Of a DNA stretch of 32,813 nucleotides, positions 10,001 through 16,889 are shown one piece after another; the first letter of the stretch is position 1, and every line of letters starts with the position of its first letter. The notes under the pieces were generated by a model. It ran no database searches and was not told where the DNA came from. It saw only the letters and a program-made list of their open reading frames with translations. Source of the DNA: Bacteroidota bacterium (GTDB lineage: Bacteria; Bacteroidota; Bacteroidia; B-17B0; Aurantibacillaceae); the NCBI GenBank assembly GCA_963169355.1, contig CAUJCR010000045.1:1-32813 (forward strand), read 5' to 3'. The translations under genes and the position numbers were made by a program.

Positions 10001-10438
10001 AGTTTTAGTAACAGTAACACTACCATTAAAAGTACTTCCATTAAAATACACATCAGTTACATTCGCTGTGATATCTGCACCAAAAGTTGTTCCTGCAAAG
10101 GTTAATGATGTAGCTGTTGAATTAAAAGTACCATTATTACAATTACCACCATTACAAGCAACAACACCAGATGTATTTAATGTAAATGTATTTAAATCTA
10201 ACACACCACTAGTTATAGTAAGATTGGTTAAACTAGTGTTACCTGCCAACACGCAATTATTACCGCCTGTTACAATAGTTGCATTATCGGCTGCTCCCGG
10301 TATTCCGTTAGGTGTCCAGTTGGTATTTGTATTCCAATCTGTTGAGGTGCCTCCATTCCAAACATAATTTGTTTGAGCATTAAACAACTGGATAGACAAT
10401 AAACTGATGAAAGTCAGTAAAAATCTTTTCATAATCAT
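4100..10438 (-). CDS. Giant T9SS-secreted beta-repeat protein
   Basis: 2112 residues. Signal peptide ends FNAQ; the start could also be the second Met (ATG at 10432). Right after it comes a YVWNGGTSTDWNTNTNW motif common in Bacteroidota surface repeat proteins. Residues about 80-1700 are Asn/Thr/Gly/Ser-rich short beta repeats with recurrent FNGxTTFNN and GxGYLxLG patterns, suggesting a beta-solenoid or stacked beta fold. The core motif like GGFNAGYLMLKQFTQLG recurs near residues 256, 424, 567, 714, 906, 1098, 1291 and 1548. Residues about 1930-2030 form a fibronectin-like module (LPIELLYFTA, DWATASEINN, YYRLKQIDFSG) and 2033-2112 a type A T9SS sorting domain (FYPNP, LANGIYYLVI, terminal KISIQR). 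It is expected to be exported, then released or anchored at the surface, possibly as an adhesin or matrix protein. No catalytic domain was seen. Confidence 0.9.
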   Translation of the reverse strand: MIMKRFLLTFISLLSIQLFNAQTNYVWNGGTSTDWNTNTNWTPNGIPGAADNATIVTGGNNCVLAGNTSLTNLTITSGVLDLNTFTLNTSGVVACNGGNCNNGTFNSTATSLTFAGTTFGADITANVTDVYFNGSTFNGSVTVTKTGAGNDASSGNNNFNGTTSLTNAGTGYFLLTNSSSRTDNFNGPTTFNTSNTGNLWMAYNGTVNINNNITFNNTASSGNIYVGSSGSTNLASGNTLNCGTFSSGSLQFRNLTQAGTTAITLSPGNTGQVHIYKSTFTGSLTINAGIVSAQTSTFSSSVNYNLGGSILNTWSSGGNVYNGVLTVNNASSGYIGFANGNDDVYNADVYANNTSTTGGRIIFGNSSTSQFNGDVYVSQSGVTSASGIALGWGGTYPVIQFAAGKKVIVNGAFDSGYLQLYKTQQMDNTAMSITTTGTSAVYLTQNVFLGSLNVSTPDIYPYGGTYNGPVVITKTGGGSGNHNNGNQNIFNSTLELNNQNGGGYLLLGYNSNDQFNDDITVTSTGSATGISFGWNGSNGTPVLAAGKTIQIGGAGYSSGYLQLGSFTQLGSTPINLTLTGTANFQVVKNSTTNPCVFGGAVTVTSPDIYLQGGTFNGATVLTKTGGTSNHNNGFQNIFNSTCTINQQSTTGYFMLGYNSNDLFNDDITVTNTGTGGIYLGFTSGTGSPTLASGKSIFIGGAGFSGGFLNLGYFTQLGSASINLNLTGNAQLTLNNSTIGGAFTAVAPSFLTRNTAYSGDFTITKTGNTNDASAGGNTFTGITNVTNTGNGYILFGNGSPDVFNAAATFNNFGGNHLYVAYNSSNNIFNGVTTFNNAPASSAFYTFVSPYSTGSLFNDDIIVSNNGGNGVYFCSGNATATATLATGKTITIGAGGFNAGYLMLKQFTQLGTTPQSLTTTGTSIIQFGPSSTFNGNVTSVSPRLYLNGCTFNGTVDCTKNGASDDQSLGNNVFNGATTITSSGSGYLMLGNTNNDQFNSTATFNNIGTNNMWIAYNSSNNIFNGVTTFNNAPTGNFYIHVSPYSAGTLFNENIIVSNNGGYGVFFCNGNVTATSTLAAGKTITIGAGGFNAGYLMLKQFTQLGATPQSLTTTGTSIIQYGPGSSFGGNVTSVSPRLYFNGCTFNGTTNCTKNGATDDDSNGSNTFVGTSTITSTGSGRLMLGSGNTDAFMDDATFNNLGTNSMFVAHNSSNNTFGGITTFNNAPSSGNYAIYVSGYSAGTVFNDNIVVTSTSGAGVQFCYGNATATSTLATGKTITIGGAGFSAGYLMLKQFTQLGATPQALNVASGTSVLQLGPSSTFNGDVNFNFPRVLLHGTTYNGTATIQKNGATDDAGTGGNIFNGTTTITNSGSGYLLTGSTNADTFNGVTTFNNTGTNCFYFAHNHGSQTTVFNQPLTLNSNKSGGANSYSYFMCEGGNTHVNFNDDVTINNNGSIRSIFRFLAGTNSTAQYNGDLDINLSNTNATGSQVLLGEVGTSTYNGNITLNSTTGVTGSGIYFNNGATASSTLSTGHTINIGGSGFTSGTLSLRRFIQQGTTAQNLTQTSGTAILVSGTANEFNGPVTFNFPQLNLISSTYNNSATIQKNGATNNNCYGGNTFNGTTHIINSHSANYLLLANNVADTYNGNITLEQQTTGGILYPNYNTNCTYAGDVTVTSPASTAITFGSAGSGRATFNGGNAQSINLTAGSAIPVFTRLTFNKTANDVTLNTKIFVSSNVNFTQGILNTTSTNILHIRDAATTNIGNSSSYVNGPMNYDMAISGSRTLIFPIGKSADWRPAVLDLRHNNPTSYTYNSEVFNSDSYLLGWSFPPTVTMSSHVHWWDITRTNTSTGVVTPSTHLNGNQTITLYYDANDGVTDPSNLTIIKNTSAAPTSWIDIGGTGATMTTGSVSSTSSPTAFNSFSRFTLGNKITGTNPLPIELLYFTATPVDNKKVNLDWATASEINNQQYEIERSIDGVNFEYLTTVKAYGNGNSVTKQVYKTVDEKPYMGISYYRLKQIDFSGEYKYADMVSVNITVKSFINFYPNPAQDKLSYTASEDFNTASIKIMNSVGAIVLNESSLTSYNGSIDLSHLANGIYYLVINQSDKSETIKISIQR
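6564..8294 (-). repeat. Three tandem 576-579 bp units inside the giant repeat gene
   Basis: Units begin at 6564, 7143 and 7719, with the next related motif at 8295: spacings of 579, 576 and 576 bp, all multiples of three (193, 192, 192 residues). In the about 95 bp around 7117-7212 and 7693-7788 I count only about five differences; similarity falls off further into the unit. Protein landmarks in each unit are TLATGKTITIG, GYLMLKQFTQLG, a SVSPRLYLNG-like strand and FNG-rich strands. This is in-frame duplication at DNA level within an older, more diverged repeat series. Confidence 0.85.
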
Positions 10439-10452
10439 ATTTTTAGAGTAGC

Positions 10453-10460
10453 TAAAAATA
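10453..10460 (-). promoter_or_regulatory. Weak -7 box TATTTTTA for the giant repeat gene
   Basis: One mismatch from TAnnTTTG on the minus strand, ending 14 nt before the ATG at 10438. No -33 element is visible, and the region is very AT-rich, so this is tentative. Confidence 0.3.
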
Positions 10461-10561
10461 AAGATTATTTGCGTAACTTCATATAAATAAGTTAATTATA
10501 AATTAGATTTTAACATTTAGTTATTGACACAATATATGTTAAATGGAACTGAAAAAGCTTC

Positions 10562-11533
10562 CTAAAAACCTAAAACGGCTCTTACTTGTTTTAATTTTTC
10601 TTGAGCAATTTTTTTAGCCTTTAACTCACCAACTTGAAGTTCTTTTTCTAACATGGAGGTATCATTCATTAAAGTTTGATATTTTGTGCGAGGACTAGCA
10701 AACTTATCAATAATTAACTCAAATAAAGTTGTTTTGGCATGTCCATAACCATAACCGCCTTTTAAATAATTATTCCGCATTTCTTCAATTTGATTAGGAC
10801 TTGCAATTAACTTAAATATATTAAACACATTGCAAGTATCAGGATTTTTAGGCGCTTCAAGAGGTGTAGTATCAGTAATAATACTTTTTACTACTTTTAA
10901 TAATTCTTTATCTGGTAAAAAAATATTGATGAAATTATTATACGATTTACTCATTTTTTGTCCATCGGTACCCGGAATCGTCATCACATTTTCATCAATT
11001 TTTGCTTTAGGTAACACAAAAATCTCTTGTTGGTATTTATGATTAAAGGCTGCGGCAATATCTCGCGTCATTTCCATGTGTTGAATTTGATCTTTCCCCA
11101 CAGGAATAAACTCGGCATCATACATAATAATGTCCGCAGCCATTAAAACAGGATAAGTAAATAAACCTGAGTTAACATCACTCAATTTTTCAGATTTATC
11201 TTTAAACGAATGAGCATTTGCCAACATTGGATAAGGCGTAAAACAATTTAAATACCAAGTAAGTTCGCATACTTCGGGTATTCGACTTTGACGGTAAAAA
11301 ATATTTTTTTCAGTATCAAAATCAAAAGCAAGCCAAGTGGCAGCAACCGAGTTAACACTATGTATTCTATCACTTGCGTTTTTCTGAGAAATAAGAGAAT
11401 GTAAATCTGCAATAAAAAACAGCGATTCGTTTTCTGGCTGTTTACTGAGTTGTATTGCCGGAACAACTGCTCCTAAAATATTTCCTAAATGCGGGGTGTT
11501 ATTACTTGTTATTCCTGTAAGAATGCGTGCCAT
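10562..11533 (-). CDS. trpS: Tryptophanyl-tRNA synthetase
   Basis: 323 residues, a normal length for bacterial class Ic TrpRS, which charges tRNA-Trp in the cytoplasm. The HIGH signature appears as TPHLGN (residues 13-18) after the family opening RILTGITSNN, and the KMSKS loop is intact as GQKMSKSYNN (about residue 193). Other TrpRS landmarks are FFIADLHSL, YPVLMAADIIMYDA, VPVGKDQIQH-like (here IPVGKDQIQH) and a C-terminal helix with KKIAQEKLKQVRAVLGF. It starts 15 bp after the lpxA stop on the same strand with no promoter-like box between, so it is probably the last gene of the lpx operon. About 120 bp separate it from the giant repeat gene; no clear terminator is seen there. Confidence 0.96.
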   Translation of the reverse strand: MARILTGITSNNTPHLGNILGAVVPAIQLSKQPENESLFFIADLHSLISQKNASDRIHSVNSVAATWLAFDFDTEKNIFYRQSRIPEVCELTWYLNCFTPYPMLANAHSFKDKSEKLSDVNSGLFTYPVLMAADIIMYDAEFIPVGKDQIQHMEMTRDIAAAFNHKYQQEIFVLPKAKIDENVMTIPGTDGQKMSKSYNNFINIFLPDKELLKVVKSIITDTTPLEAPKNPDTCNVFNIFKLIASPNQIEEMRNNYLKGGYGYGHAKTTLFELIIDKFASPRTKYQTLMNDTSMLEKELQVGELKAKKIAQEKLKQVRAVLGF

Positions 11534-11548
11534 GTTTTTTCAATAAAA

Positions 11549-12322
11549 TTAAATTCCTTTTACAATTCCATCTTTAGAATCTTTAATGAAATCTATAATT
11601 TGATTTCTGATTTCGGTATTTGGAACTTCTTGTTCTACTAGTTCTAAGGCATTTGTAATATTATGACCGCGTACAAATATTAAACGATAAATATCTTCAA
11701 TTTGATTAATGGTTTCTTTATCAAATCCTCTACGAGCTAATCCTACTGTATTTACACCTATGTACTGTAATGGTTCGCGTGCCACACGAATATAAGGTGG
11801 TACATTTTTACGAACTTTAGATGTTGCAGCCAAAAAACAGTGTTTTCCAACTATAACAAATTGTTGAATAGCTGCATAACCTTCTATAATTACAAAATCC
11901 TCGATAGTTACATGCCCCGCCAATCCTACATAGTTTGCCAATATCACATTGTTACCAATAATACAATCGTGTGCTACATGAGCATAGGCCATAATCATGC
12001 AATTATTGCCAATAGCAGTTGTCATTCTATCAGCAGTACCTTTATGAATTGTGGCATATTCTCTAATAATCGTATTATTTCCAATCACAGTTTTAGCTTT
12101 TTCTCCCCTGTATTTTAAATCTTGAGAAACAATACCAACTAGTGCACCCGGAAAAATTTCGCAACCAGTCCCAATAGTGGTATCTGGATAAATAATGGCA
12201 TTTGGGTGGATATGTGAATTATCGCCAATAACAACATCATCATAAACTGTAGCAAATGCTTCGATGGTTACATTTTTTCCAATAATGGCCTTAGGACTAA
12301 CGTTTGCAAGTGGTGAAATCAT
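11549..12322 (-). CDS. lpxA: UDP-N-acetylglucosamine acyltransferase LpxA
   Basis: 257 residues. It catalyses the first step of lipid A synthesis, transfer of a 3-hydroxyacyl chain from ACP to UDP-GlcNAc in the cytoplasm. Left-handed beta-helix hexapeptide repeats run from about residue 5 to 185 (VSPKAIIGKNVTIE, TAIGNNCMI and similar). The catalytic His is at 118 in AHVAHDC, matching His125 of the E. coli enzyme. ILANYVGLAGHVTIEDF and the RRGF motif before the C-terminal helical domain are typical of LpxA. The gene starts 7 bp after lpxC/fabZ and is co-transcribed with it. Confidence 0.97.
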   Translation of the reverse strand: MISPLANVSPKAIIGKNVTIEAFATVYDDVVIGDNSHIHPNAIIYPDTTIGTGCEIFPGALVGIVSQDLKYRGEKAKTVIGNNTIIREYATIHKGTADRMTTAIGNNCMIMAYAHVAHDCIIGNNVILANYVGLAGHVTIEDFVIIEGYAAIQQFVIVGKHCFLAATSKVRKNVPPYIRVAREPLQYIGVNTVGLARRGFDKETINQIEDIYRLIFVRGHNITNALELVEQEVPNTEIRNQIIDFIKDSKDGIVKGI

Positions 12323-12329
12323 ATTCTTA

Positions 12330-13760
12330 TTATGCTAATTGTTTTTCAGGATTTTTTACTTCTAATCCTTTTACTTTCGCTATTTGTGCCATCATTTCTG
12401 CTTCCATTACAGGTTTTGAATTCACATAAGCAATTCCTTTCATGTGGCAAATTCCTCTTCGGATAGGCGTTAATAAAACCAAACTAAACACCACTGTATC
12501 ACCAGGAATTACTTTTTGTTTAAATTTCACTCCATCTATCTTCATGAAATAAGTTAAGTAATTCTCAGGGTCTGGCACTGTTTTTAAAACTAAAATACCA
12601 CCACACTGTGCCATTGCTTCAATTAATAAAACTCCCGGCATCACTGGTTCATCTGGGAAATGACCTTTAAAAAATTCTTCGTTTAATGTTACATTTTTAA
12701 CACCTATAACATGTTCTTGTGAAAGTTCCATAATTTTATCTACCAACAACATAGGCTGACGGTGAGGTAAAATTTTCATTATGTCATTAATATTAAGTAA
12801 AGGTGGCTGACTTAAATCTATTTTCAAAAAGTCTTTTTCAATTTTTTGTTTTTTAATTAAAGCTTTAATCTTTTTCGCAAAATCCACATTACCAGCATGA
12901 CCAGGGCGAGCTGCTAATACATGAATTTTCATTGGTTTACCAACTAAAGCTAAATCGCCAACAATATCAAGTAATTTATGACGGGCAGGCTCGTTAAAAA
13001 AACGAAGTTTAGTGTTGTTTAACACCCCACGCCCTTTTACTTCCACATCTGGTTTATTAAATACTTTACGTAAATGATTTAATTTTTCATCGGGCAATTC
13101 ACTATCTACAAGCACAATGGCGTTATCCATATCGCCACCTTTAATAAGATTATGTGCTAATAAGGCTTCGAGTTCTCTTAAGAAAACAAATGTACGACAA
13201 GGTGCAATTTCTTTTTTAAACTCTCCAGTGTGGTACATAGAAGCGTGTTGTGTACCTAACACTTCACTACCATAATCTACCATTACGGTGATACGAAATT
13301 CATCTTGTGGTACTGCCAACATTTCTACTTTCTTAACTGGATCTTCGTAAGTGAGATTTTCTGTTAATTCAAAATAATCTCTCTCTGCCTCTTGCTCAAC
13401 AATACCAGCTTGTTCTAATACTTCAATAAAAGCTAAAGAACTTCCATCCATAATTGGCATTTCTGGTCCTGTAACTTGTATTAAGCAATTATCAATACCT
13501 AAACCTACTAAAGCGGCCAACACATGCTCGGTAGTATGAACACGCGCCCCATTTTTCTCTAGCGTTGTTCCTCTAGATGTATCTACTACTAAATCACAAT
13601 CAGCCTCAATCATTGGCTGACCATCTAAATCCATTCGTTGAAATTTATACCAATGATTTTCAGGAGCTGGATTAAAAGTTAAAGTTACTGGCGTGCCAGT
13701 GTGTAACCCTTTTCCTGAAACCGAAACTGCTTTTTGAATTGTTCTCTGCTTATCTGCCAT
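12330..13760 (-). CDS. lpxC-fabZ: Bifunctional LpxC deacetylase / FabZ dehydratase fusion
   Basis: 476 residues, two enzymes in one chain. Residues 1 to about 310 are LpxC, the zinc-dependent UDP-3-O-acyl-GlcNAc deacetylase that commits the cell to lipid A synthesis: zinc ligands are His79 (TTEHVLAAL), His261 and Asp265 (ARHKLLDIVGDLALVG), with the catalytic-region His288 in ARPGHAGN. Residues about 325-470 are FabZ, the 3-hydroxyacyl-ACP dehydratase of fatty acid elongation: LPHRQPMLLVDKI, then GHFPDEPVMPG with His367 and Glu381, exactly 14 residues apart as in E. coli FabZ. The fusion is characteristic of Bacteroidota and couples two enzymes competing for the same hydroxyacyl-ACP pool. It follows lpxD by 46 bp and precedes lpxA by 7 bp. 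Confidence 0.97.
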   Translation of the reverse strand: MADKQRTIQKAVSVSGKGLHTGTPVTLTFNPAPENHWYKFQRMDLDGQPMIEADCDLVVDTSRGTTLEKNGARVHTTEHVLAALVGLGIDNCLIQVTGPEMPIMDGSSLAFIEVLEQAGIVEQEAERDYFELTENLTYEDPVKKVEMLAVPQDEFRITVMVDYGSEVLGTQHASMYHTGEFKKEIAPCRTFVFLRELEALLAHNLIKGGDMDNAIVLVDSELPDEKLNHLRKVFNKPDVEVKGRGVLNNTKLRFFNEPARHKLLDIVGDLALVGKPMKIHVLAARPGHAGNVDFAKKIKALIKKQKIEKDFLKIDLSQPPLLNINDIMKILPHRQPMLLVDKIMELSQEHVIGVKNVTLNEEFFKGHFPDEPVMPGVLLIEAMAQCGGILVLKTVPDPENYLTYFMKIDGVKFKQKVIPGDTVVFSLVLLTPIRRGICHMKGIAYVNSKPVMEAEMMAQIAKVKGLEVKNPEKQLA

Positions 13761-13806
13761 GTGATGTTTGTTATCTATATAAAATTTAAAAAAGTAAAAA
13801 TTAGGC

Positions 13807-14838
13807 CTAAGAATTTAGTTTTTTCTCAATATCCTTGAGTCTATCATTTATTTTAGGTAAGTTTCTAAATAACACGTAGCTTCTTCTAAAATCGCCCAAC
13901 GGGAATGATGGAGAGCCTTGCACTATTTCATTTTCTTTTTCAATAGATGCGCCTACACCCGCTTGCCCAGCAATTTTTACACCATCGGCAATTTTTATAT
14001 GCCCTACCACACCAACTTGAGCAGCAATCATACAATTTTTTCCAACCTTAGTAGAGCCCGCAACTCCCGATAAACCAGCTATTACGGTGTTTTCGCCAAT
14101 TTCTACATTGTGCGCAATTTGAACTAGGTTATCTAATTTCACCCCTTTACGAAGGGTTGTAGAACCAAGTGTTGCTCTATCAATAGAACAATTAGAGCCT
14201 ATTTCAATATTATCTTCAATAACTACATTACCTATTTGAGGTACTTTTGCAAATTCTTTTCCATCTTGAGGTGCAAAACCAAAACCATCGCTACCTATTA
14301 CTGTATTGGAATGTACTACTACATTATTTCCAATCTTACACTCGTGATAGACTTTTACACCAGAAAACAAGGTTGTATCATCGCCAATTACACAATTATC
14401 GCCAATATAAACATGTGGATAAATTTTAGTGTTATTGCCAATTTTTACATTTAGGCCAATGTAAGCAAACGCTCCAACATAACAATCTGTACCAAGCTTA
14501 GTGCTTTCACTTATAAACGAAGGCTGTTCAATACCCGATTTAGAACCTTTAAACTCATTATACATGGCTAAAAGTTGTGCAAAACTAGCATACGAATCTT
14601 CTACCCGAATAAGCGTACAGCTTGATTTTATTGGTTTTTCAAGTTTCAGCGATTTGTTTACTATTACAATACTAGCATTTGTATCGTATATGTAGTTGGT
14701 GTATTTTGGATTTGCTAAAAACGACAAAGTACCTGGTACTCCTTCTTCGATTTTTGAGAGATTAGATACCTTTACATTTTCGTCTCCTTCTACGGTTCCT
14801 TGTAATAAGTTGGCTATTTGAGCAGCTGAAAATTCCAT
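13807..14838 (-). CDS. lpxD: UDP-3-O-acylglucosamine N-acyltransferase LpxD
   Basis: 343 residues, normal length. It adds the second acyl chain, N-linked, to the deacetylated lipid A precursor. Residues 1 to about 100 form the uridine-binding domain ([30 protein letters not shown]); hexapeptide beta-helix repeats follow to about 310; the catalytic His is at 243 in [24 protein letters not shown] and the [11 protein letters not shown] motif are diagnostic of LpxD, and a C-terminal helix ([23 protein letters not shown], given here only as a landmark near 320-343) closes the protein. It heads lpxD-lpxC/fabZ-lpxA and has its own -7 box four bases from the ATG, separating it from the upstream trmH. 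Confidence 0.96.
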   Translation of the reverse strand: MEFSAAQIANLLQGTVEGDENVKVSNLSKIEEGVPGTLSFLANPKYTNYIYDTNASIVIVNKSLKLEKPIKSSCTLIRVEDSYASFAQLLAMYNEFKGSKSGIEQPSFISESTKLGTDCYVGAFAYIGLNVKIGNNTKIYPHVYIGDNCVIGDDTTLFSGVKVYHECKIGNNVVVHSNTVIGSDGFGFAPQDGKEFAKVPQIGNVVIEDNIEIGSNCSIDRATLGSTTLRKGVKLDNLVQIAHNVEIGENTVIAGLSGVAGSTKVGKNCMIAAQVGVVGHIKIADGVKIAGQAGVGASIEKENEIVQGSPSFPLGDFRRSYVLFRNLPKINDRLKDIEKKLNS

Positions 14839-14842
14839 TACT

Positions 14843-14850
14843 CAAATATA
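14843..14850 (-). promoter_or_regulatory. -7 box TATATTTG for the lpx operon
   Basis: Perfect TAnnTTTG on the minus strand ending 4 nt before the lpxD ATG, in the 33-bp trmH-lpxD gap. It predicts a leaderless lpxD transcript. No -33 TTG is recognisable. Confidence 0.55.
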
Positions 14851-14871
14851 CAGATTTTTTATATATCCGAT

Positions 14872-15570
14872 TTATTTTATTGGATTTTCGGAATATTTTA
14901 AGTCAAATTCTTTAATCACTAAATCGTGTTTTTTGATGGAGGCTTTTAACCATTCGATATAAATATCTTTTTTTTCTGCCTCGGTTAAGCTAAAAGATAT
15001 GCCTGAATTTTCGAGCTTATTTCTTAATTCATACATGCACAAAGCCGCACACACACTAATGTTAAAGCTTTCGGTAAATCCAAACATTGGTAATGTAACA
15101 AATTCATCGGCTACATCTTCAACATCTTTTGTAATACCTGTCAGTTCGGTTCCAAATACTAATGCAATAGGTTTTTCTAAAGTTAATTGGTTTAATGAAA
15201 TGCTATTTTTATGCAATGAAGTAGCAACTATTTTATATCCTTTGGCTTTTAAATCTTGTAAACATTGCTTAGTATTATTTTCTTTATTTTGATAACGATT
15301 AATGCTAAGCCACTGTGTAGAACCCATTGAAACATCTTCGCTTACTTTATATTTGTTTTTATTTTCAATAAAATTTACGGTTTGTATGCCAAATATATCG
15401 GCACTTCTTAAAACAGCACTAAAATTATGGCTTTGATAAACATCTTCTAGAACAATAGTAAGATGATTGGTTCTTTTATCAAGTACTTCTTTTAATCTTC
15501 CTAAGCGTCGTTCACTAACTAAACTTTCAAGATATTCTGTTAGCTTTTCCTTATAAAGTTCATTTTTCAT
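14872..15570 (-). CDS. trmH: TrmH-like tRNA (guanosine-2'-O)-methyltransferase
   Basis: 232 residues. SPOUT-fold methyltransferase, expected to methylate the 2'-O of G18 in tRNA with S-adenosylmethionine. N-terminal RRLGRLKEVLDKRTNHLTIV is the TrmH-type entry; motif 1 has Asn49 and catalytic-type Arg55 in NFSAVLRSAD; motif 2 is LVFGTELTGIT (about 137-147); motif 3 is LPMFGFTESFNISVCAAL (about 160-177), forming the trefoil-knot SAM site. The C-terminal helical extension is longer than in E. coli TrmH. The gene is divergent from the rluB-like gene, so two RNA-modification genes share one 89-bp promoter region. G18 specificity is inferred from the overall architecture; another SPOUT substrate cannot be excluded. 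Confidence 0.88.
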   Translation of the reverse strand: MKNELYKEKLTEYLESLVSERRLGRLKEVLDKRTNHLTIVLEDVYQSHNFSAVLRSADIFGIQTVNFIENKNKYKVSEDVSMGSTQWLSINRYQNKENNTKQCLQDLKAKGYKIVATSLHKNSISLNQLTLEKPIALVFGTELTGITKDVEDVADEFVTLPMFGFTESFNISVCAALCMYELRNKLENSGISFSLTEAEKKDIYIEWLKASIKKHDLVIKEFDLKYSENPIK

Positions 15571-15574
15571 TGCT

Positions 15575-15582
15575 CAAAGTTA
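15575..15582 (-). promoter_or_regulatory. -7 box TAACTTTG for trmH
   Basis: Perfect TAnnTTTG on the minus strand ending 4 nt before the trmH ATG, predicting a leaderless mRNA. Confidence 0.55.
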
Positions 15583-15636
15583 GAATTTATTACGAGTTGG
15601 TATTATAATTTAAAACTGCAATCACTAAATAAATCG

Positions 15637-15644
15637 TACATTTG
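15637..15644 (+). promoter_or_regulatory. -7 box TACATTTG for the rluB-like gene
   Basis: Perfect TAnnTTTG ending 15 nt before the ATG at 15660. The in-frame TTG at 15642 overlaps the box, so it would not be transcribed and cannot be the start; this selects the ATG. Confidence 0.6.
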
Positions 15645-15659
15645 ACGAAAATATATACC

Positions 15660-16886
15660 ATGAGTAGAGATAGCAAAGGACCTAGAAAATCATTTTCAAA
15701 AGGAAGTACATCAAACTTTAATAGAAAAAAAACGGGTTCAAATTCTGAAAGACCAAAACGTGCTTTTAAATCAGAAGGCGCGCCTTATAAAAAACGTGAG
15801 GATGATGATCGACCTAAAAGAAAATTTAGCAATGATGATTCTAAACCATTTGTGAAACGTGCTGATGGTAAATATGAAAGCCGTTCTCCTAAAAAATCAT
15901 TTGGAGATAGGGAAAAACGCCCATTTAAAAAAGACGGAGATTTTGAAAAACCACGCAGAAATTATAGAGACGACGATTCTAAAAAATCATTTGGAGATAG
16001 AGAAAAACGCTCATTTAAAAAAGACGGAGATTTTGAAAAACCACGTAGAAATTATAGAGAAGGTGGAGAGCGCTCATTTCAAAAAGGCTATTCTAAACCA
16101 TCATACAAGTCTTTTAAAGAAGACAAAGCAAAAAAACAAGGGCCAAAACGCACTTCCGACCAACAAAATGTAAGTGAAGATGCGGTACGTTTAAATAGAT
16201 ACATTGCCAATGCTGGTATATGTTCAAGACGCGAAGCGGATGTATTAATTGCTACTGGGGTAGTAACTGTAAATGGAAAAATAATTACCGAAATGGGTTA
16301 TAAAGTAAACCCTACCGATGTAGTTACTTACGGTGGAGTGCCCATTAAAAATGAAACCAAAAAATATTTATTATTAAATAAACCTAAGGATTATATTACA
16401 ACTATGGATGATCCAGAATCTCGTAAAACAGTGATGGATTTAGTTCGTAAGGCTTGCAAAGAACGTTTATATCCTGTTGGGCGATTAGATAGAAATACCA
16501 CTGGCGTTTTATTATTTACTAATGACGGCGATTTAACCGCTAAATTAACACATCCTAAATTTGAAGTTAGAAAAGTATATCATGTAACACTTGATAAAAA
16601 ACTAACGAGCGAAGATTATAAACAATTGAATGAAGGTCTTGAATTGGCTGATGGTTTTATTAAGCCAGATGCTGCTGAATTTGTAGGAACTGGTAAAACC
16701 GAATTAGGTATTGAAATTCATAGTGGTAAAAACCGTATTGTTAGACGTATGTTTGAACACTTAGGATACGAAGTTATAAAATTAGATAGAGTAGCTTTTG
16801 GTGGATTAACCAAGAAAGATTTACCTAAAGGAAAATTCAGATTTTTAACCGATAAAGAAATTTCGTTTTTAAAAATGTTGGGATAA
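15660..16886 (+). CDS. rluB: RluB/RsuA-family rRNA pseudouridine synthase with basic extension
   Basis: 408 residues from the ATG chosen because the upstream TTG lies in the promoter box. Residues 1 to about 170 are a low-complexity, highly charged tail (Lys, Arg, Asp, Ser, Phe) with a tandem 30-residue repeat. Then comes an S4 RNA-binding domain (VRLNRYIANAGICSRREAD) and a RsuA/RluB catalytic domain: KYLLLNKPKDYITT, catalytic Asp in VGRLDRNTTGVLLFT, and the family C-terminal GKNRIVRRMFEHLGYEV motif. Members isomerise a specific uridine in rRNA; RluB acts on 23S U2605, and that assignment is by family resemblance. Disordered basic N-terminal tails are common in Bacteroidota members and probably bind RNA. 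arsC-like follows 3 bp downstream, so they form an operon. Confidence 0.9.
   Translation: MSRDSKGPRKSFSKGSTSNFNRKKTGSNSERPKRAFKSEGAPYKKREDDDRPKRKFSNDDSKPFVKRADGKYESRSPKKSFGDREKRPFKKDGDFEKPRRNYRDDDSKKSFGDREKRSFKKDGDFEKPRRNYREGGERSFQKGYSKPSYKSFKEDKAKKQGPKRTSDQQNVSEDAVRLNRYIANAGICSRREADVLIATGVVTVNGKIITEMGYKVNPTDVVTYGGVPIKNETKKYLLLNKPKDYITTMDDPESRKTVMDLVRKACKERLYPVGRLDRNTTGVLLFTNDGDLTAKLTHPKFEVRKVYHVTLDKKLTSEDYKQLNEGLELADGFIKPDAAEFVGTGKTELGIEIHSGKNRIVRRMFEHLGYEVIKLDRVAFGGLTKKDLPKGKFRFLTDKEISFLKMLG
15891..16070 (+). repeat. Tandem 90-bp duplication in the rluB-like tail
   Basis: Two in-frame 90-bp copies, 15891-15980 and 15981-16070. The first about 78 bp differ at only three positions. The encoded 30-residue unit begins KKSFGDREKR and includes DGDFEKPRRNYR. 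The last dozen bases diverge (DDDS versus EGGE). Confidence 0.9.
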
Positions 16887-16889
16887 ACC

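Noticed and set aside
9990..10367. 125-codon plus-strand open frame (and similar ones at 6843-7145, 7994-8191 and 4665-4847) inside the giant repeat gene
   Set aside because: Antisense shadows of a biased Asn/Thr/Gly-rich coding sequence; translations are Val/Pro/Leu-rich low complexity with no start signals or known motifs.
15859..16173. 104-codon alternate plus frame within the rluB-like tail
   Set aside because: It only reflects the 90-bp tandem duplication read in another frame; the S4/catalytic frame is continuous across it.
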